A DNA stretch of 64,000 bases from Duodenibacillus sp964509205 (GTDB lineage Bacteria > Pseudomonadota > Gammaproteobacteria > Burkholderiales > Burkholderiaceae_F), in assembly GCA_964509205.1 (NCBI GenBank), contig CAZDVW010000008.1:3960-67959 (forward strand), read 5' to 3'. The position numbers and the translations under genes were made by a program. The notes under the pieces are model-generated. The model was given only the letters and a program-made list of their open reading frames with translations. It did no database searches and was not told the DNA's origin. How positions within the stretch are numbered: position 1 is the first letter of the stretch; every line of letters begins with the position of its first letter. Below are positions 18,506 to 27,319 of the stretch, one piece after another.

Positions 18506-18996
18506 CAAGAAGCCTTTGCTTGTGTTTTTTTCACAGTTGTTTTTCTTTTTGTCGCAACGGGCTTTGTCTCTTTGGTTTTGGCTGCATCGGATGACTGGCT
18601 TCGTTTGCGTGCGGCGAGAGTCTTCTTTTCGGCAGCTTCTTCGGCTTTTGCAAACAGAGCCTTCAGATCCAGCGCATCGGGGCCCCAAAGTTCCTCCAGA
18701 TCGTAATACTGACGAATAGCCGGCTGCATGCAGTGGCAGATGACGGATCCGCAGTCAACCAGAACCCATTCGCCGGTATCGGTTCCTTCTGTTCCAGAGA
18801 TTTTTCCGCCTGCTGCCTTGACGGCCTTCTCCACTGAGTTGGCCAATGCCCGTGTCTGACGATTGCTTGCTCCCGATGCGATGACGATGTGATCGAATGC
18901 ACTGGTCTTTGCGGAAGTGTCATACACACAAATGTTTTGTCCTTTGACGTCTTCTAGGGCTGTGATGATGGTTTTCAACAGTTCTTTTTTATCCAT
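18505..18996 (-). CDS. rsfS: Ribosome silencing factor RsfS
   Basis: 163 residues. Binds ribosomal protein L14 and blocks subunit joining when nutrients are low. The core domain shows ICVYDTSAKTSAFDHIVIASG, SNRQTRALANSV, GTDTGEWVLVDCGSVICHCM and RQYYDLEELWG, all typical. A Lys/Ala/Thr-rich tail of about 45 residues follows the core (from about 118), longer than in E. coli but common in beta-proteobacteria. The stop overlaps rlmH's start; nadD ends 3 nt upstream. Confidence 0.96.
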   Translation of the reverse strand: MDKKELLKTIITALEDVKGQNICVYDTSAKTSAFDHIVIASGASNRQTRALANSVEKAVKAAGGKISGTEGTDTGEWVLVDCGSVICHCMQPAIRQYYDLEELWGPDALDLKALFAKAEEAAEKKTLAARKRSQSSDAAKTKETKPVATKRKTTVKKTQAKAS

Positions 18997-18999
18997 GGT

Positions 19000-19683
19000 T
19001 TACTCGTTTTTTGAGTAGAGATTGCGTGTCAAAATATACGCTTTGACGCTCGGATTGAGCCAAACATCCAGAAGATGTTCGTTCTGATTTTGCTCCGCCG
19101 AGCGCAGAATGGTGCGGATTTTAGAGGAACTTGCCGCAAAGGGTTCCATCGAAAAAAAGGCGACGGAACCATGCGGGTGTTCACAGAGACGCTCAATCGG
19201 TTTGATGCTGTCGGCTGACCAAGACAAGACTTCCGGACAGGCCTTCGGTATTTTTCCGTTTCGTGTGCTGACGGCAATATTAACGAGACCGAGAAAGTCC
19301 TTCCATTGCTTCCAGGTCTGGAGATTTTCCCACTGGTCGGCTCCGAGAATGAGAACGAGGGGAACGTCAGAAGGAAGTTGGCTGCGAATTTCTCTTAACG
19401 TATCGATCGTGTACGTTGCGCCGGGGCGATTCAGTTCGCATGGGTTAACGGCAAAGCGAGGCCTTCCGGCCAACGCCAGTTTGAGCATCTGCAGTCTGTC
19501 GGATGCCGGCGAGATCGGATGCTTTTGCCAGGGATTGCCGGCCGGGAGAAATTCGATGCGTTCAAGAGAAAACGCCTTAAGCGCCGCATCGGCTAAAGCC
19601 AAGTGCCCCTCGTGGACGGGATCAAACGTCCCGCCCAAAAGACCGATACCGCAGCGGCAAGAGAGTCGAGGGGAACTGACCAT
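19000..19683 (-). CDS. nadD: Nicotinate-nucleotide adenylyltransferase NadD
   Basis: 227 residues. Makes nicotinate adenine dinucleotide in NAD synthesis. Nucleotidyltransferase motif GLLGGTFDPVHEGHLALA (GGTFDPxHxGH) lies near the N-terminus; VLILGADQWENL and the C-terminal SSSKIRTILRS (ISSTxIR type) complete the active site. The start at 19683 overlaps the purD stop by 1 nt (TGATG) and fits the family; longer forms in this frame run into purD. Confidence 0.95.
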   Translation of the reverse strand: MVSSPRLSCRCGIGLLGGTFDPVHEGHLALADAALKAFSLERIEFLPAGNPWQKHPISPASDRLQMLKLALAGRPRFAVNPCELNRPGATYTIDTLREIRSQLPSDVPLVLILGADQWENLQTWKQWKDFLGLVNIAVSTRNGKIPKACPEVLSWSADSIKPIERLCEHPHGSVAFFSMEPFAASSSKIRTILRSAEQNQNEHLLDVWLNPSVKAYILTRNLYSKNE

Positions 19684-20969
19684 CAGCAGTTGTTTTTTTC
19701 GCGATTGATCGCACGATACCCAATATCGCGGCGGAACTGCGCTCCGGCAAAACGAATTTGTGTAACAGCTTCGTAGGCTGTCTTTTGCGCATCCTGAAAT
19801 GTATCGCCGAGTCCGACCGCGCAAAGAACGCGGCCTCCGGAAACAATCATGCGTCCATTTCCGTCCGTTTTCGTACCGGCATGAAAAATGTGATGCGTCG
19901 CATCATTGGCAGGCAACGATTCGATGACGGCGCCTTTTTGAGGATGCTCGGGATAGCCTTGTGCGGCAACCACGACGCCGAGTGCAACACGTTTGTCCCA
20001 AGAAATGCTAGCGGCATCCAAATTGCCCTTTAGGGCAAGAAGCATGGCTTGGACGAAGTTGCCTTGCAATCGGCACATGATCGGCTGTGTTTCGGGATCG
20101 CCGAATCGGCAGTTGAACTCAAGCGTTTTCACGCTTCCGTCTTTGCCGATCATGAGACCGGCATAAAGAAATCCCGTATAAGTATTTCCTTCTTCGCGCA
20201 TACCCTTGACGGTAGGAAGGATGATCTCTCGCATGACTTTTTCATGAATTTCGGCCGTGACGACAGGGGCGGGCGAGTACGCTCCCATGCCGCCCGTGTT
20301 CGGTCCTTGGTCAGCGTCGAGCAGGCGCTTGTGATCCTGGCTTGTGGCCATGGCAAGGACGTGTTCTCCGTCAACCATCACAATGAAGCTGGCTTCTTCG
20401 CCTTCAAGAAATTCTTCAATAACGACGCGTGCGCCGGCTTCTCCGAATTTGTGAGACCCCAGCATGTCATCAACGGCGGCATGCGCTTGTTCGAGCGTCA
20501 TTGCCACAACAACGCCTTTGCCGGCGGCCAAACCGTCAGCTTTGATGACAATGGGAGCCCCTTTTTCTTCAATATAAGCGTGCGCCTGCTCTGCGTCGCT
20601 GAAGGTGGCATAGTCCGCGGTTGGGATCCGGTGACGCTTCATGAAAGCTTTGGCGAAATCTTTGGAGCTTTCCAGTTGCGCAGCCTCTTTCGTCGGTCCG
20701 AAAATAGCAAGTCCTTCGGAGCGAAATACGTTGACGATTCCTTCGGAAAGCGGCGCTTCCGGTCCGACGACCGTGAGGGCGATGTTTTCCTTTTTCGCAA
20801 ATCCGACCAAGTCTTCGATCTTTGTCAAGGCGAGATTGGTCAATGCCGGATCAACAGCCGTTCCCGCATTGCCCGGAGCAATAAAAACCTGGTCGACTCC
20901 TTCGCACTGAGCAATTCTCCAGGCAAGCGCATGTTCTCTTCCGCCGCTGCCGACAACCAAAATTTTCAT
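19683..20969 (-). CDS. purD: Phosphoribosylamine-glycine ligase PurD
   Basis: 428 residues, full length. Second step of purine synthesis, joining glycine to phosphoribosylamine with ATP. It opens MKILVVGSGGREHALAW, the family signature, and has the ATP-grasp parts IVIKADGLAAGKGVVVA, IEEFLEGEEASFIVMVDG, GPNTGGMGAYSPAPV and LEFNCRFGDPETQP. It leads the nadD-rsfS-rlmH-maf run, with yebC 40 nt upstream. Confidence 0.97.
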   Translation of the reverse strand: MKILVVGSGGREHALAWRIAQCEGVDQVFIAPGNAGTAVDPALTNLALTKIEDLVGFAKKENIALTVVGPEAPLSEGIVNVFRSEGLAIFGPTKEAAQLESSKDFAKAFMKRHRIPTADYATFSDAEQAHAYIEEKGAPIVIKADGLAAGKGVVVAMTLEQAHAAVDDMLGSHKFGEAGARVVIEEFLEGEEASFIVMVDGEHVLAMATSQDHKRLLDADQGPNTGGMGAYSPAPVVTAEIHEKVMREIILPTVKGMREEGNTYTGFLYAGLMIGKDGSVKTLEFNCRFGDPETQPIMCRLQGNFVQAMLLALKGNLDAASISWDKRVALGVVVAAQGYPEHPQKGAVIESLPANDATHHIFHAGTKTDGNGRMIVSGGRVLCAVGLGDTFQDAQKTAYEAVTQIRFAGAQFRRDIGYRAINREKNNC

Positions 20970-21009
20970 GATCCGGTCTCCTTAGTTGGGCTAATGTCAG
21001 GGATAGAAA

Positions 21010-21744
21010 TTACTCTTCGTCGCAGAAAACGGCACTTGTGTAGACGTTGCTCACATCATCGAGATCTTCGAGAGCATCAATGAGTTTGCGCATCTTGACG
21101 GCATCGTCGCCGGAGAGTTCCACTTCATTAAGCGGTTTCATTGTGACGTCGGCAGAGACAGCCTGCAATCCGGCTGCTTCGAAAGCTTTTTGGACGGAGT
21201 CAAAGACTTCAGGCGCACAGATCACTTCGACGGAGCCGTCTTCATTGGTGAGAACGTCGTCGGCACCGGCCTCAAGCGCCGTTTCCATCACTTTGTCTTC
21301 GCTGGTTCCGGGAGCGAAAAGGAATTCGCCGCAGTGCTTGAACTGAAATGACACGGAGCCTTCCGTTCCGAGGTTGCCGCCGTGCTTGGTCAGTTCGTGG
21401 CGAACGTCGGCCACCGTGCGCGTGCGGTTGTCTGTCGTGCAGTCAATAATAAGAGACGCTCCGCCGACTCCGTAGGCCTCATAGCGGATTTCTTCGTAGC
21501 TGACGCCCTCGAGCTGACCGGTTCCCTTGAGAATGGCGTTTTGGATTGTGTCCTTCGGAACATTGCCTTCGCGTGCTCTGGAAATTGCCAAACGCAAACG
21601 CGAGTTCATGTCCGGGTCTCCGCCGCCGCCGACTCGAGCGGCAACAATGATTTCGCGAACAAGTTTTGTCCACAGGTTGGAACGCTTGGCATCTTGGCGT
21701 CCTTTGCGGTGCTGAATATTTGCCCATTTAGAGTGACCGGACAT
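21010..21744 (-). CDS. yebC: YebC/TACO1-family protein
   Basis: 244 residues from the ATG reading MSGHSKWANIQHRKGRQDAK, the exact family start. AAAGG lies upstream, and the longer form is not supported. The family includes transcription regulators and translation factors that relieve ribosome stalling at proline runs; which applies here is not clear. Other signatures: GGGDPDMNSRLRLAI, YEAYGVGGASLIIDCTTDN and GTEGSVSFQF. Divergent from lgt, with about 160 nt between the starts. Confidence 0.95.
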   Translation of the reverse strand: MSGHSKWANIQHRKGRQDAKRSNLWTKLVREIIVAARVGGGGDPDMNSRLRLAISRAREGNVPKDTIQNAILKGTGQLEGVSYEEIRYEAYGVGGASLIIDCTTDNRTRTVADVRHELTKHGGNLGTEGSVSFQFKHCGEFLFAPGTSEDKVMETALEAGADDVLTNEDGSVEVICAPEVFDSVQKAFEAAGLQAVSADVTMKPLNEVELSGDDAVKMRKLIDALEDLDDVSNVYTSAVFCDEE

Positions 21745-21905
21745 AACACAACCTTTCTTAGCTAAGATAAATATGTAATCGAAAAAGATAACCGGCAGTG
21801 CGTTGAAATTCAAAGAGAGAAAGACTCGGACGGCCGGTGAAAAAAGCTGATGCGCAAGTCTATCATTGTGCCTTTAATATTGCCTTTTTTCTGCCGTTTC
21901 AAATC

Positions 21906-22712
21906 ATGATGATCCATCCGCAGTTTGACCCAGTCGCATTTTCTATCGGCCCCGTCAGCGTCCGATGGTACGGGCTTGCCTATTTGGCGGGATTTGCTCT
22001 CTTTTTCCTTTTGGGCAGACTGCGCACAAAGGAAACCTGGCGGGGGATGGAACCGGAAGGTCTCGACGATCTTCTTTTTTTCGGCATGATCGGCGTTATC
22101 TTGGGAGGACGGCTCGGGTTTTGTCTTTTTTATCAGCCCGAATGGTTTCTCTCGCATCCGATCGATATATTGAAAATTTGGCAAGGCGGCATGAGTGCGC
22201 ACGGAGGCATGCTCGGGGGCGTTGTTGCCATCGCCTTGTTTTCAAGAAAAAAGCGCATGAACTTTTTGCGTGTTGCGGATTTCGTTGTCCCGCTCATTCC
22301 GTTGGGTCTTTTTTTCGGAAGAATCGGAAATTTTATAAACGGTGAACTTTGGGGACGAATCGCAGACGAGACATTGCCTTGGGCAATGATCTTTCCGCAG
22401 TCGGGTACTTTCTATCCTCGGCATCCTTCGCAGCTTTACGAGGCGGTTCTGGAAGGGATTTGTTTGTTTGCCCTTGTGTGGATGTACTCGAAAAGACCGC
22501 GAAAGGAAGGAAACGTGGCGGCGCTTTTTTGCATCGGTTATGCCGTCGCGCGGTTTGCTGTCGAGTTCTTTCGAGAGCCGGATGCGTATCTGGGGTTGGG
22601 GCTTTTCGGGCTCAGCCGCGGTCAGTGGCTCACGATTCCGGTTTTTGCGCTTGGTCTGATTCTGTTCTGTCGTTCGGCTAACGCTGGCAATGACACGCGG
22701 CAAAACCGATAG
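21906..22712 (+). CDS. lgt: Prolipoprotein diacylglyceryl transferase Lgt
   Basis: 268 residues. Inner-membrane enzyme that attaches diacylglycerol to the lipobox Cys, as would be needed for the lipoproteins in this window. Signatures: FDPVAFSIGPVSVRWYGLAYL, GGRLGFCLFYQPEW, WQGGMSAHGGMLGG, GRIGNFINGELWGR and RHPSQLYEAVLEG; about seven membrane segments. The start is set at the ATG-ATG pair (21906/21909) because E. coli Lgt begins at the matching place; a GTG at 21837 would add 23 residues with no family support. No strong ribosome site for either. Confidence 0.95.
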   Translation: MMIHPQFDPVAFSIGPVSVRWYGLAYLAGFALFFLLGRLRTKETWRGMEPEGLDDLLFFGMIGVILGGRLGFCLFYQPEWFLSHPIDILKIWQGGMSAHGGMLGGVVAIALFSRKKRMNFLRVADFVVPLIPLGLFFGRIGNFINGELWGRIADETLPWAMIFPQSGTFYPRHPSQLYEAVLEGICLFALVWMYSKRPRKEGNVAALFCIGYAVARFAVEFFREPDAYLGLGLFGLSRGQWLTIPVFALGLILFCRSANAGNDTRQNR

Positions 22713-22738
22713 ACGGATTCTTCTCATAGCGGCTGCAA

Positions 22739-22763
22739 GCCGAATGCATGCGCCGCATTCGGC
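22739..22763. terminator. Hairpin between convergent lgt and rsmE
   Basis: GCCGAATGC and GCATTCGGC form a perfect 9-bp stem with a 7-nt loop, in the 69-nt gap between two converging genes. The T-run is poor on both strands, so it may not be an intrinsic terminator of full strength. Confidence 0.5.
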
Positions 22764-22781
22764 TCGGCCGTTTAGAAAAAA

Positions 22782-23510
22782 TCAATAAAACTTCATGTCG
22801 CCGCTTGCGGCATTGGCAAGCGTGGCGGCAACCAGTCCTGCCGTTTCCGTACGCAAAACTCGCGGGCCGATGAGAACGGATTCCCAGCCGAATTTGGCCG
22901 CTATCGCAATTTCCGTGGCAGAAAAGCCGCCTTCCGGGCCGACGGCGAAAGCCACGGAAGAAATGCGGGTTAGGCGAGGTGCGACCGTACTTGAGAGTGC
23001 CAGCATGTAGCGGCGGTCTGCTTTCACGTTTTCCATCGCCTTTTCAAACTGCATAAATTCGAGACTCGGAATGGAATTGCGGCCGCACTGCTCGCAGGCC
23101 GAGTGCATGATGTCGGACCAACGGGTTAGGCGTCTGTCGCGTCGGTCTTCCGGCAACTTCGCCGTGGATCGGATGGAAGGAACAATCACGATGCGGCTGA
23201 CGCCGAGTTCCACGGCCTTTTCAACCACCCAATCGAGTTTTTCGGCAGAAATGAGTCCCTGAACGAGGGTAATGGAAAGGGGGGACTCGGTTTTCGGGCG
23301 TTCGAGTGCCTCAATCGTAATGTAGGCGTCTTCGCCTTCAAAGGAGATCGGACCGGTGGCTATGTCTCCAAGACCATTGAAAACGCTGGCTTTTTCTCCA
23401 GCGGCCATGCGCAAAACGCGGCCGGCATGATGTCGGACAGCGGGCGGAAGGTAGGTTCGGACACCAATTTGGAACGTGACGTTCGGAATATAGAAGCGAG
23501 GGATGGCCAT
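22782..23510 (-). CDS. rsmE: 16S rRNA m3U1498 methyltransferase RsmE
   Basis: 242 residues. SPOUT-class enzyme methylating U1498 of 16S rRNA. It starts AIPRFYIPNVTF, with HHAGRVLRMAAGE in the PUA-like N-terminal domain. The C-terminal part has the knot motifs AFAVGPEGGFSATEIAIA and VLIGPRVLRTETAGLVA, and the middle KLDWVVEKAVELGV. Stands alone, divergent from transketolase. Confidence 0.95.
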   Translation of the reverse strand: MAIPRFYIPNVTFQIGVRTYLPPAVRHHAGRVLRMAAGEKASVFNGLGDIATGPISFEGEDAYITIEALERPKTESPLSITLVQGLISAEKLDWVVEKAVELGVSRIVIVPSIRSTAKLPEDRRDRRLTRWSDIMHSACEQCGRNSIPSLEFMQFEKAMENVKADRRYMLALSSTVAPRLTRISSVAFAVGPEGGFSATEIAIAAKFGWESVLIGPRVLRTETAGLVAATLANAASGDMKFY

Positions 23511-23660
23511 TTAAGGGGCTCCGTTCTGGATAGGGAAAAATCTCCCTTGAGTTTACGCCGTTTACTTTGAAAGAGGGCACAGATGTGCCGGCTCTGACCT
23601 GTTAGAATCGGCACGATTTTTAGACAGAGTCTTTTACATCAATTTCTCTCGAGTTCTCTT

Positions 23661-25817
23661 ATGTCAGACAAAGTTTGCGCCCGATGCATGGCAAATGCTG
23701 TGCGAGCTCTCAGTATTGACGCCGTTGAAAAAGCCAAAAGCGGACATCCCGGCATGCCGATGGGCATGGCCGATATTGCCGTGACTCTTTGGACGCGGCA
23801 TTTGCGACACAATCCGGCAAATCCCAAGTGGATCGGACGCGATCGCTTCATTCTGTCGAACGGTCACGGTTCGATGCTGCAATATGCGTTGCTGCATCTG
23901 ACCGGGTATGACCTCACGATGGACGACATTAAGGCATTCCGACAGTTTGGAAGCAAAACGCCGGGGCATCCGGAATACGGTGTTGTGCCGGGGGTTGAGA
24001 CCTCAACCGGTCCTCTCGGGCAGGGGATTGCCAACGCCGTCGGCATGGCTTTGGCCGAAAAGATGTTGGCCGCAGAGTTCAACCGAGAAGGATTTCCTGT
24101 TATTGATAACCGGACATACGTCTTTTTGGGCGACGGTTGCATGATGGAAGGTCTCAGCCACGAGGCGTGTTCGCTCGCAGGCGTTTGGAAACTCAATAAA
24201 TTGATTGCCGTGTACGATGACAACGGCATTTCGATTGACGGCAATGTCAAAGGGTGGTTTGCCGACGATACGCGCAAACGCTTTGAGGCCTACGGTTGGA
24301 ATGTCATCGGACCGATTGACGGCCATGACGTGGATGCGGTGGACGAGGCCATTACGCAAGCGAAAAAGAGCGAAGAGAAACCGACGCTCATCATTGCGAA
24401 AACCATTATCGGCAAGGGAAGTCCGCATTTGGCCGGAACATCGAAGTGCCATGGAGCGGCTCTCGGAGAGGCAGAAATTGCGGCGACTCGCGAAAATCTC
24501 GGTTGGGAGTATCCGCCGTTTGAAATTCCGCAGGAAATTTACGATGCCATGGACGCCCGTGAAATCGGTAAGAAGCGAGAAGATGAGTACGAGGCCATGC
24601 TTTCTGCTTATCGAAAAACCTATCCGCAACTTTCCTCGCAGTTATTGTGCCGCTTGTATGGTTTCCTCCCTGAGGAACTTGATGAGGCTGTCTACGAAAT
24701 TCTCTTCAAGGCGCAACGGGACGCAGAGAGTATTGCCACGCGTAAAGCGAGTCAAAAGACACTGGATGCGCTGGCGCCTGTGCTTCCGGAACTTTTCGGC
24801 GGATCTGCCGATTTGACGGGGTCTAATCTCACAGCCTGGAAAGGGGTGGTTCCGATGACGGCGGACAATCCTCTGGGACGGCACGCCAGTTACGGCGTAC
24901 GTGAATTTGCCATGGCGGCTATCGGAAACGGGATTGCGCTTTACGGAGGGTTCATTCCGTTTTCCGGAACCTTCCTTACGTTCTCTGACTACGAAAGAAA
25001 TGCCGTTCGAATGGCGGCTCTGATGCGAATTCGCAATATCTTTGTCTTCACGCATGACTCACTCGGCGTCGGCGAAGACGGACCGACGCATCAGCCGATT
25101 GAGCACATTTCGAGTCTGCGGCTGATTCCGAATTTGGTTGTTTGGCGTCCGGCGGACACGATCGAAACGATCGTGGCCTGGCGTGAGGCGATTAAAAGAA
25201 AAGAAGGCCCCAGTGCATTGATCCTTTCCAGACAATCGATTGCTTTCACGAAGCATGTTGATGTGGATGCCAGTGAAAAAGACGACTCAGCTGCAGATTA
25301 TCAGTTTAAGTCCTCAGTCATCAACATGGCGGATGATGCCGCACAGGGCGGCTATATTGCGGCAGAAGCACCTGCCGGCGAAGAAAAGGTCGAGATTATC
25401 TTGGTGGCAAGCGGATCTGAGTTGCCGCTTGTCATGAAAGCTCAAGCATTGCTGGCGGCTCGGAATATTCAGGCTCGCGTGGTTTCGATGCCGTCGATGG
25501 AGGTTTTTGACGCACAGCCTAGTTATTACCGTGCAAAGGTCTTGAAGTTGAGGAGACCGGACGGTGCCCCTCGTCTGCACGAGGAGAGCGGAGAGTTTAC
25601 GAGTGAGAGCAAGGAGAAGAGATTGACGCCGCAAGTGCCGATCCTGGCTGTTGAGGCGGGTGTAACGCCGCTTTGGTTCAAATACATTCAGGGTTCGGGA
25701 GACGTCATCGGCATTGATACATACGGCATGTCTGCTCCGGCTGGCGTATTATGGAAGCACTTTGGTTTTACAGTAGAAAACGTGCTCGAGAGAGCATTGC
25801 GGTTGCTCGGAAAGTAG
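23661..25817 (+). CDS. tkt: Transketolase, with two extra C-terminal insertions
   Basis: 718 residues against about 665 in E. coli. Moves two-carbon units in the pentose phosphate pathway with thiamine diphosphate. Family motifs: KAKSGHPGMPMGMADIA, GPLGQGIANAVGMALAEK, GDGCMMEGLSHEA (cofactor site), YGVREFAMAAIGNG and THDSLGVGEDGPTHQPIEH. The extra length comes from two inserts in the last third: about 20 residues after the KHVDVDAS region (near 535-555), and about 25-30 charged residues (near 625-655) between SMEVFDAQ and AVEAGVTP. Followed 74 nt later by pgk on the same strand. Confidence 0.96.
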   Translation: MSDKVCARCMANAVRALSIDAVEKAKSGHPGMPMGMADIAVTLWTRHLRHNPANPKWIGRDRFILSNGHGSMLQYALLHLTGYDLTMDDIKAFRQFGSKTPGHPEYGVVPGVETSTGPLGQGIANAVGMALAEKMLAAEFNREGFPVIDNRTYVFLGDGCMMEGLSHEACSLAGVWKLNKLIAVYDDNGISIDGNVKGWFADDTRKRFEAYGWNVIGPIDGHDVDAVDEAITQAKKSEEKPTLIIAKTIIGKGSPHLAGTSKCHGAALGEAEIAATRENLGWEYPPFEIPQEIYDAMDAREIGKKREDEYEAMLSAYRKTYPQLSSQLLCRLYGFLPEELDEAVYEILFKAQRDAESIATRKASQKTLDALAPVLPELFGGSADLTGSNLTAWKGVVPMTADNPLGRHASYGVREFAMAAIGNGIALYGGFIPFSGTFLTFSDYERNAVRMAALMRIRNIFVFTHDSLGVGEDGPTHQPIEHISSLRLIPNLVVWRPADTIETIVAWREAIKRKEGPSALILSRQSIAFTKHVDVDASEKDDSAADYQFKSSVINMADDAAQGGYIAAEAPAGEEKVEIILVASGSELPLVMKAQALLAARNIQARVVSMPSMEVFDAQPSYYRAKVLKLRRPDGAPRLHEESGEFTSESKEKRLTPQVPILAVEAGVTPLWFKYIQGSGDVIGIDTYGMSAPAGVLWKHFGFTVENVLERALRLLGK

Positions 25818-25891
25818 CAATGATTTTTGACGGTCACGTTCGGCTTTCGATGAGATTGTCGGAGTGACGTTGGTTCTTAAGGAAAATAAAA

Positions 25892-27097
25892 ATGAAAGTT
25901 AAAACGCTTGAATCTTTGGCTGAGGCAGGCCTTTTGGACGGAAAACGGGTTCTCATCCGTTCTGATCTGAATGCTCCGCGCGATGAAGAAGGACGCATCA
26001 CGAATGAAAAGCGTCTCGTGGCGAGCGTGCCGGCGATCCGTTTGGCACTCGATGCCGGTGCGGCCGTGATGGTCATGAGCCATTTGGGGCGCCCGACGGA
26101 AGGTGAATTTAATGAACGCACAGACAGCTTGGCCGGTATTGCCGTTCGCATGAGCGAATTGGTCGGAAAGCCGATGAAGCTTGTTCGTGATTACTTAAAT
26201 GGCTTCGACATCAAGCCCGGTGAATTGGTCATGCTTGAAAATTGCCGGTGCAACAAGGGCGAAAAGAAGAATAACGAAGAATTGGCCAAGAAGTACGCCG
26301 CGCTTTGTGATGTGTATGTCAATGACGCATTCGGTACCTCGCACCGTGCTCAGGCTTCCACAGAAGGCGTGGCGCGTTTTGCCCCGATTGCTTGCGCCGG
26401 TCCTTTGATGGCCGCTGAAATCGATGCTCTGACAAAGGCGGTTGCTGAGGCGAAACACCCGCTTGTTGCCATTGTCGGCGGCTCCAAGGTTTCGACAAAA
26501 CTCACGATTTTGAGCAATTTAGCTGAAAAGGTCGATCAGCTGATCGTCGGCGGCGGAATTGCCAATACGTTCCTTTTGGCGGCAGGACACAAGATCGGCA
26601 AGTCTCTGGCGGAACCGGAACTTGTTGACGAGTGCAAGAAAGTTCTTGCCAAGCTTGCACAAAAGGGTGCCACGTTGCCGCTTCCGACGGATGTTGTTGT
26701 CGCGAAGGAATTTAGCGAAACAGCAGAGCATCGTATTTGCCAGATTGACGATGTGGCCGAGGACGAGATGATCCTTGATGTGGGACCGGAATCGGCTCAG
26801 GCGCTTGCGGATGTCATTGCGAAGGCTCAGACGGTTGTTTGGAACGGTCCGGTCGGCGTTTTCGAGATGAAGCCGTTTGCACAAGGAACGCGGGTTCTTG
26901 GCGAAGCGATTGCCAAGCGTACCGGCGAGGGTGCTTTCTCGATCGTCGGCGGCGGCGATACGATCAACGCACTCAGTGTCTTCGGAATTACGGACAAGGT
27001 GAGCTACATCTCGACGGGCGGCGGAGCATTCCTGGAGTTCCTCGAGGGTAAGACGCTTCCGGCGATTGCCGCACTTGAGGCTCGTGCCGACAAGTAA
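25892..27097 (+). CDS. pgk: Phosphoglycerate kinase
   Basis: 401 residues, full length. Interconverts 1,3-bisphosphoglycerate and 3-phosphoglycerate with ATP formation. Signatures: VLIRSDLNAPRDEEG, MVMSHLGRPTEG, LLENCR-type VMLENCRCNKGE, YVNDAFGTSHRAQAS, IVGGSKVSTKLTIL, WNGPVGVFEM and the nucleotide site IVGGGDTINAL. A terminator follows at 27118-27153. Confidence 0.97.
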   Translation: MKVKTLESLAEAGLLDGKRVLIRSDLNAPRDEEGRITNEKRLVASVPAIRLALDAGAAVMVMSHLGRPTEGEFNERTDSLAGIAVRMSELVGKPMKLVRDYLNGFDIKPGELVMLENCRCNKGEKKNNEELAKKYAALCDVYVNDAFGTSHRAQASTEGVARFAPIACAGPLMAAEIDALTKAVAEAKHPLVAIVGGSKVSTKLTILSNLAEKVDQLIVGGGIANTFLLAAGHKIGKSLAEPELVDECKKVLAKLAQKGATLPLPTDVVVAKEFSETAEHRICQIDDVAEDEMILDVGPESAQALADVIAKAQTVVWNGPVGVFEMKPFAQGTRVLGEAIAKRTGEGAFSIVGGGDTINALSVFGITDKVSYISTGGGAFLEFLEGKTLPAIAALEARADK

Positions 27098-27117
27098 TGG
27101 ATTGTGTTTTAAGGATG

Positions 27118-27153
27118 CCGCCTGCCGAACGTATTCAGCGGGCGGTTTCTTTT
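27118..27153 (+). terminator. Intrinsic terminator of pgk
   Basis: CCGCCTGC pairs with GCGGGCGG (one G-T pair), 12-nt loop, then TTTCTTTT. It lies 20 nt past the pgk stop. Confidence 0.8.
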
Positions 27154-27259
27154 GCTCCGGAAAACCGGCACAACGGATGCAAAGGAACCTCGTCGTCGGA
27201 ATGACTTCAGTGACCTGCCGTTTGAGCAGTGAAGAGGCGTTGCTTAAGACGGGATGCGC

Positions 27260-27298
27260 TGAAAAAAAGGGAACAGCCGCATGTGAACTGCTCCCTTC
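27260..27298 (-). terminator. Intrinsic terminator of the second autotransporter
   Basis: On the minus strand, AAGGGAGCAG and CTGTTCCCTT form a 10-bp stem with one G-T pair, followed by a run of seven T. It lies 22 nt past the autotransporter stop. Confidence 0.8.
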
Positions 27299-27319
27299 TT
27301 CTTCGTTGCAATTGCCTCT

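Noticed and set aside
18506..18688. Upstream extension of the rlmH frame
   Set aside because: Lies inside rsfS in another frame; RlmH proteins start at MHITVI, and the TGATG overlap explains the start.
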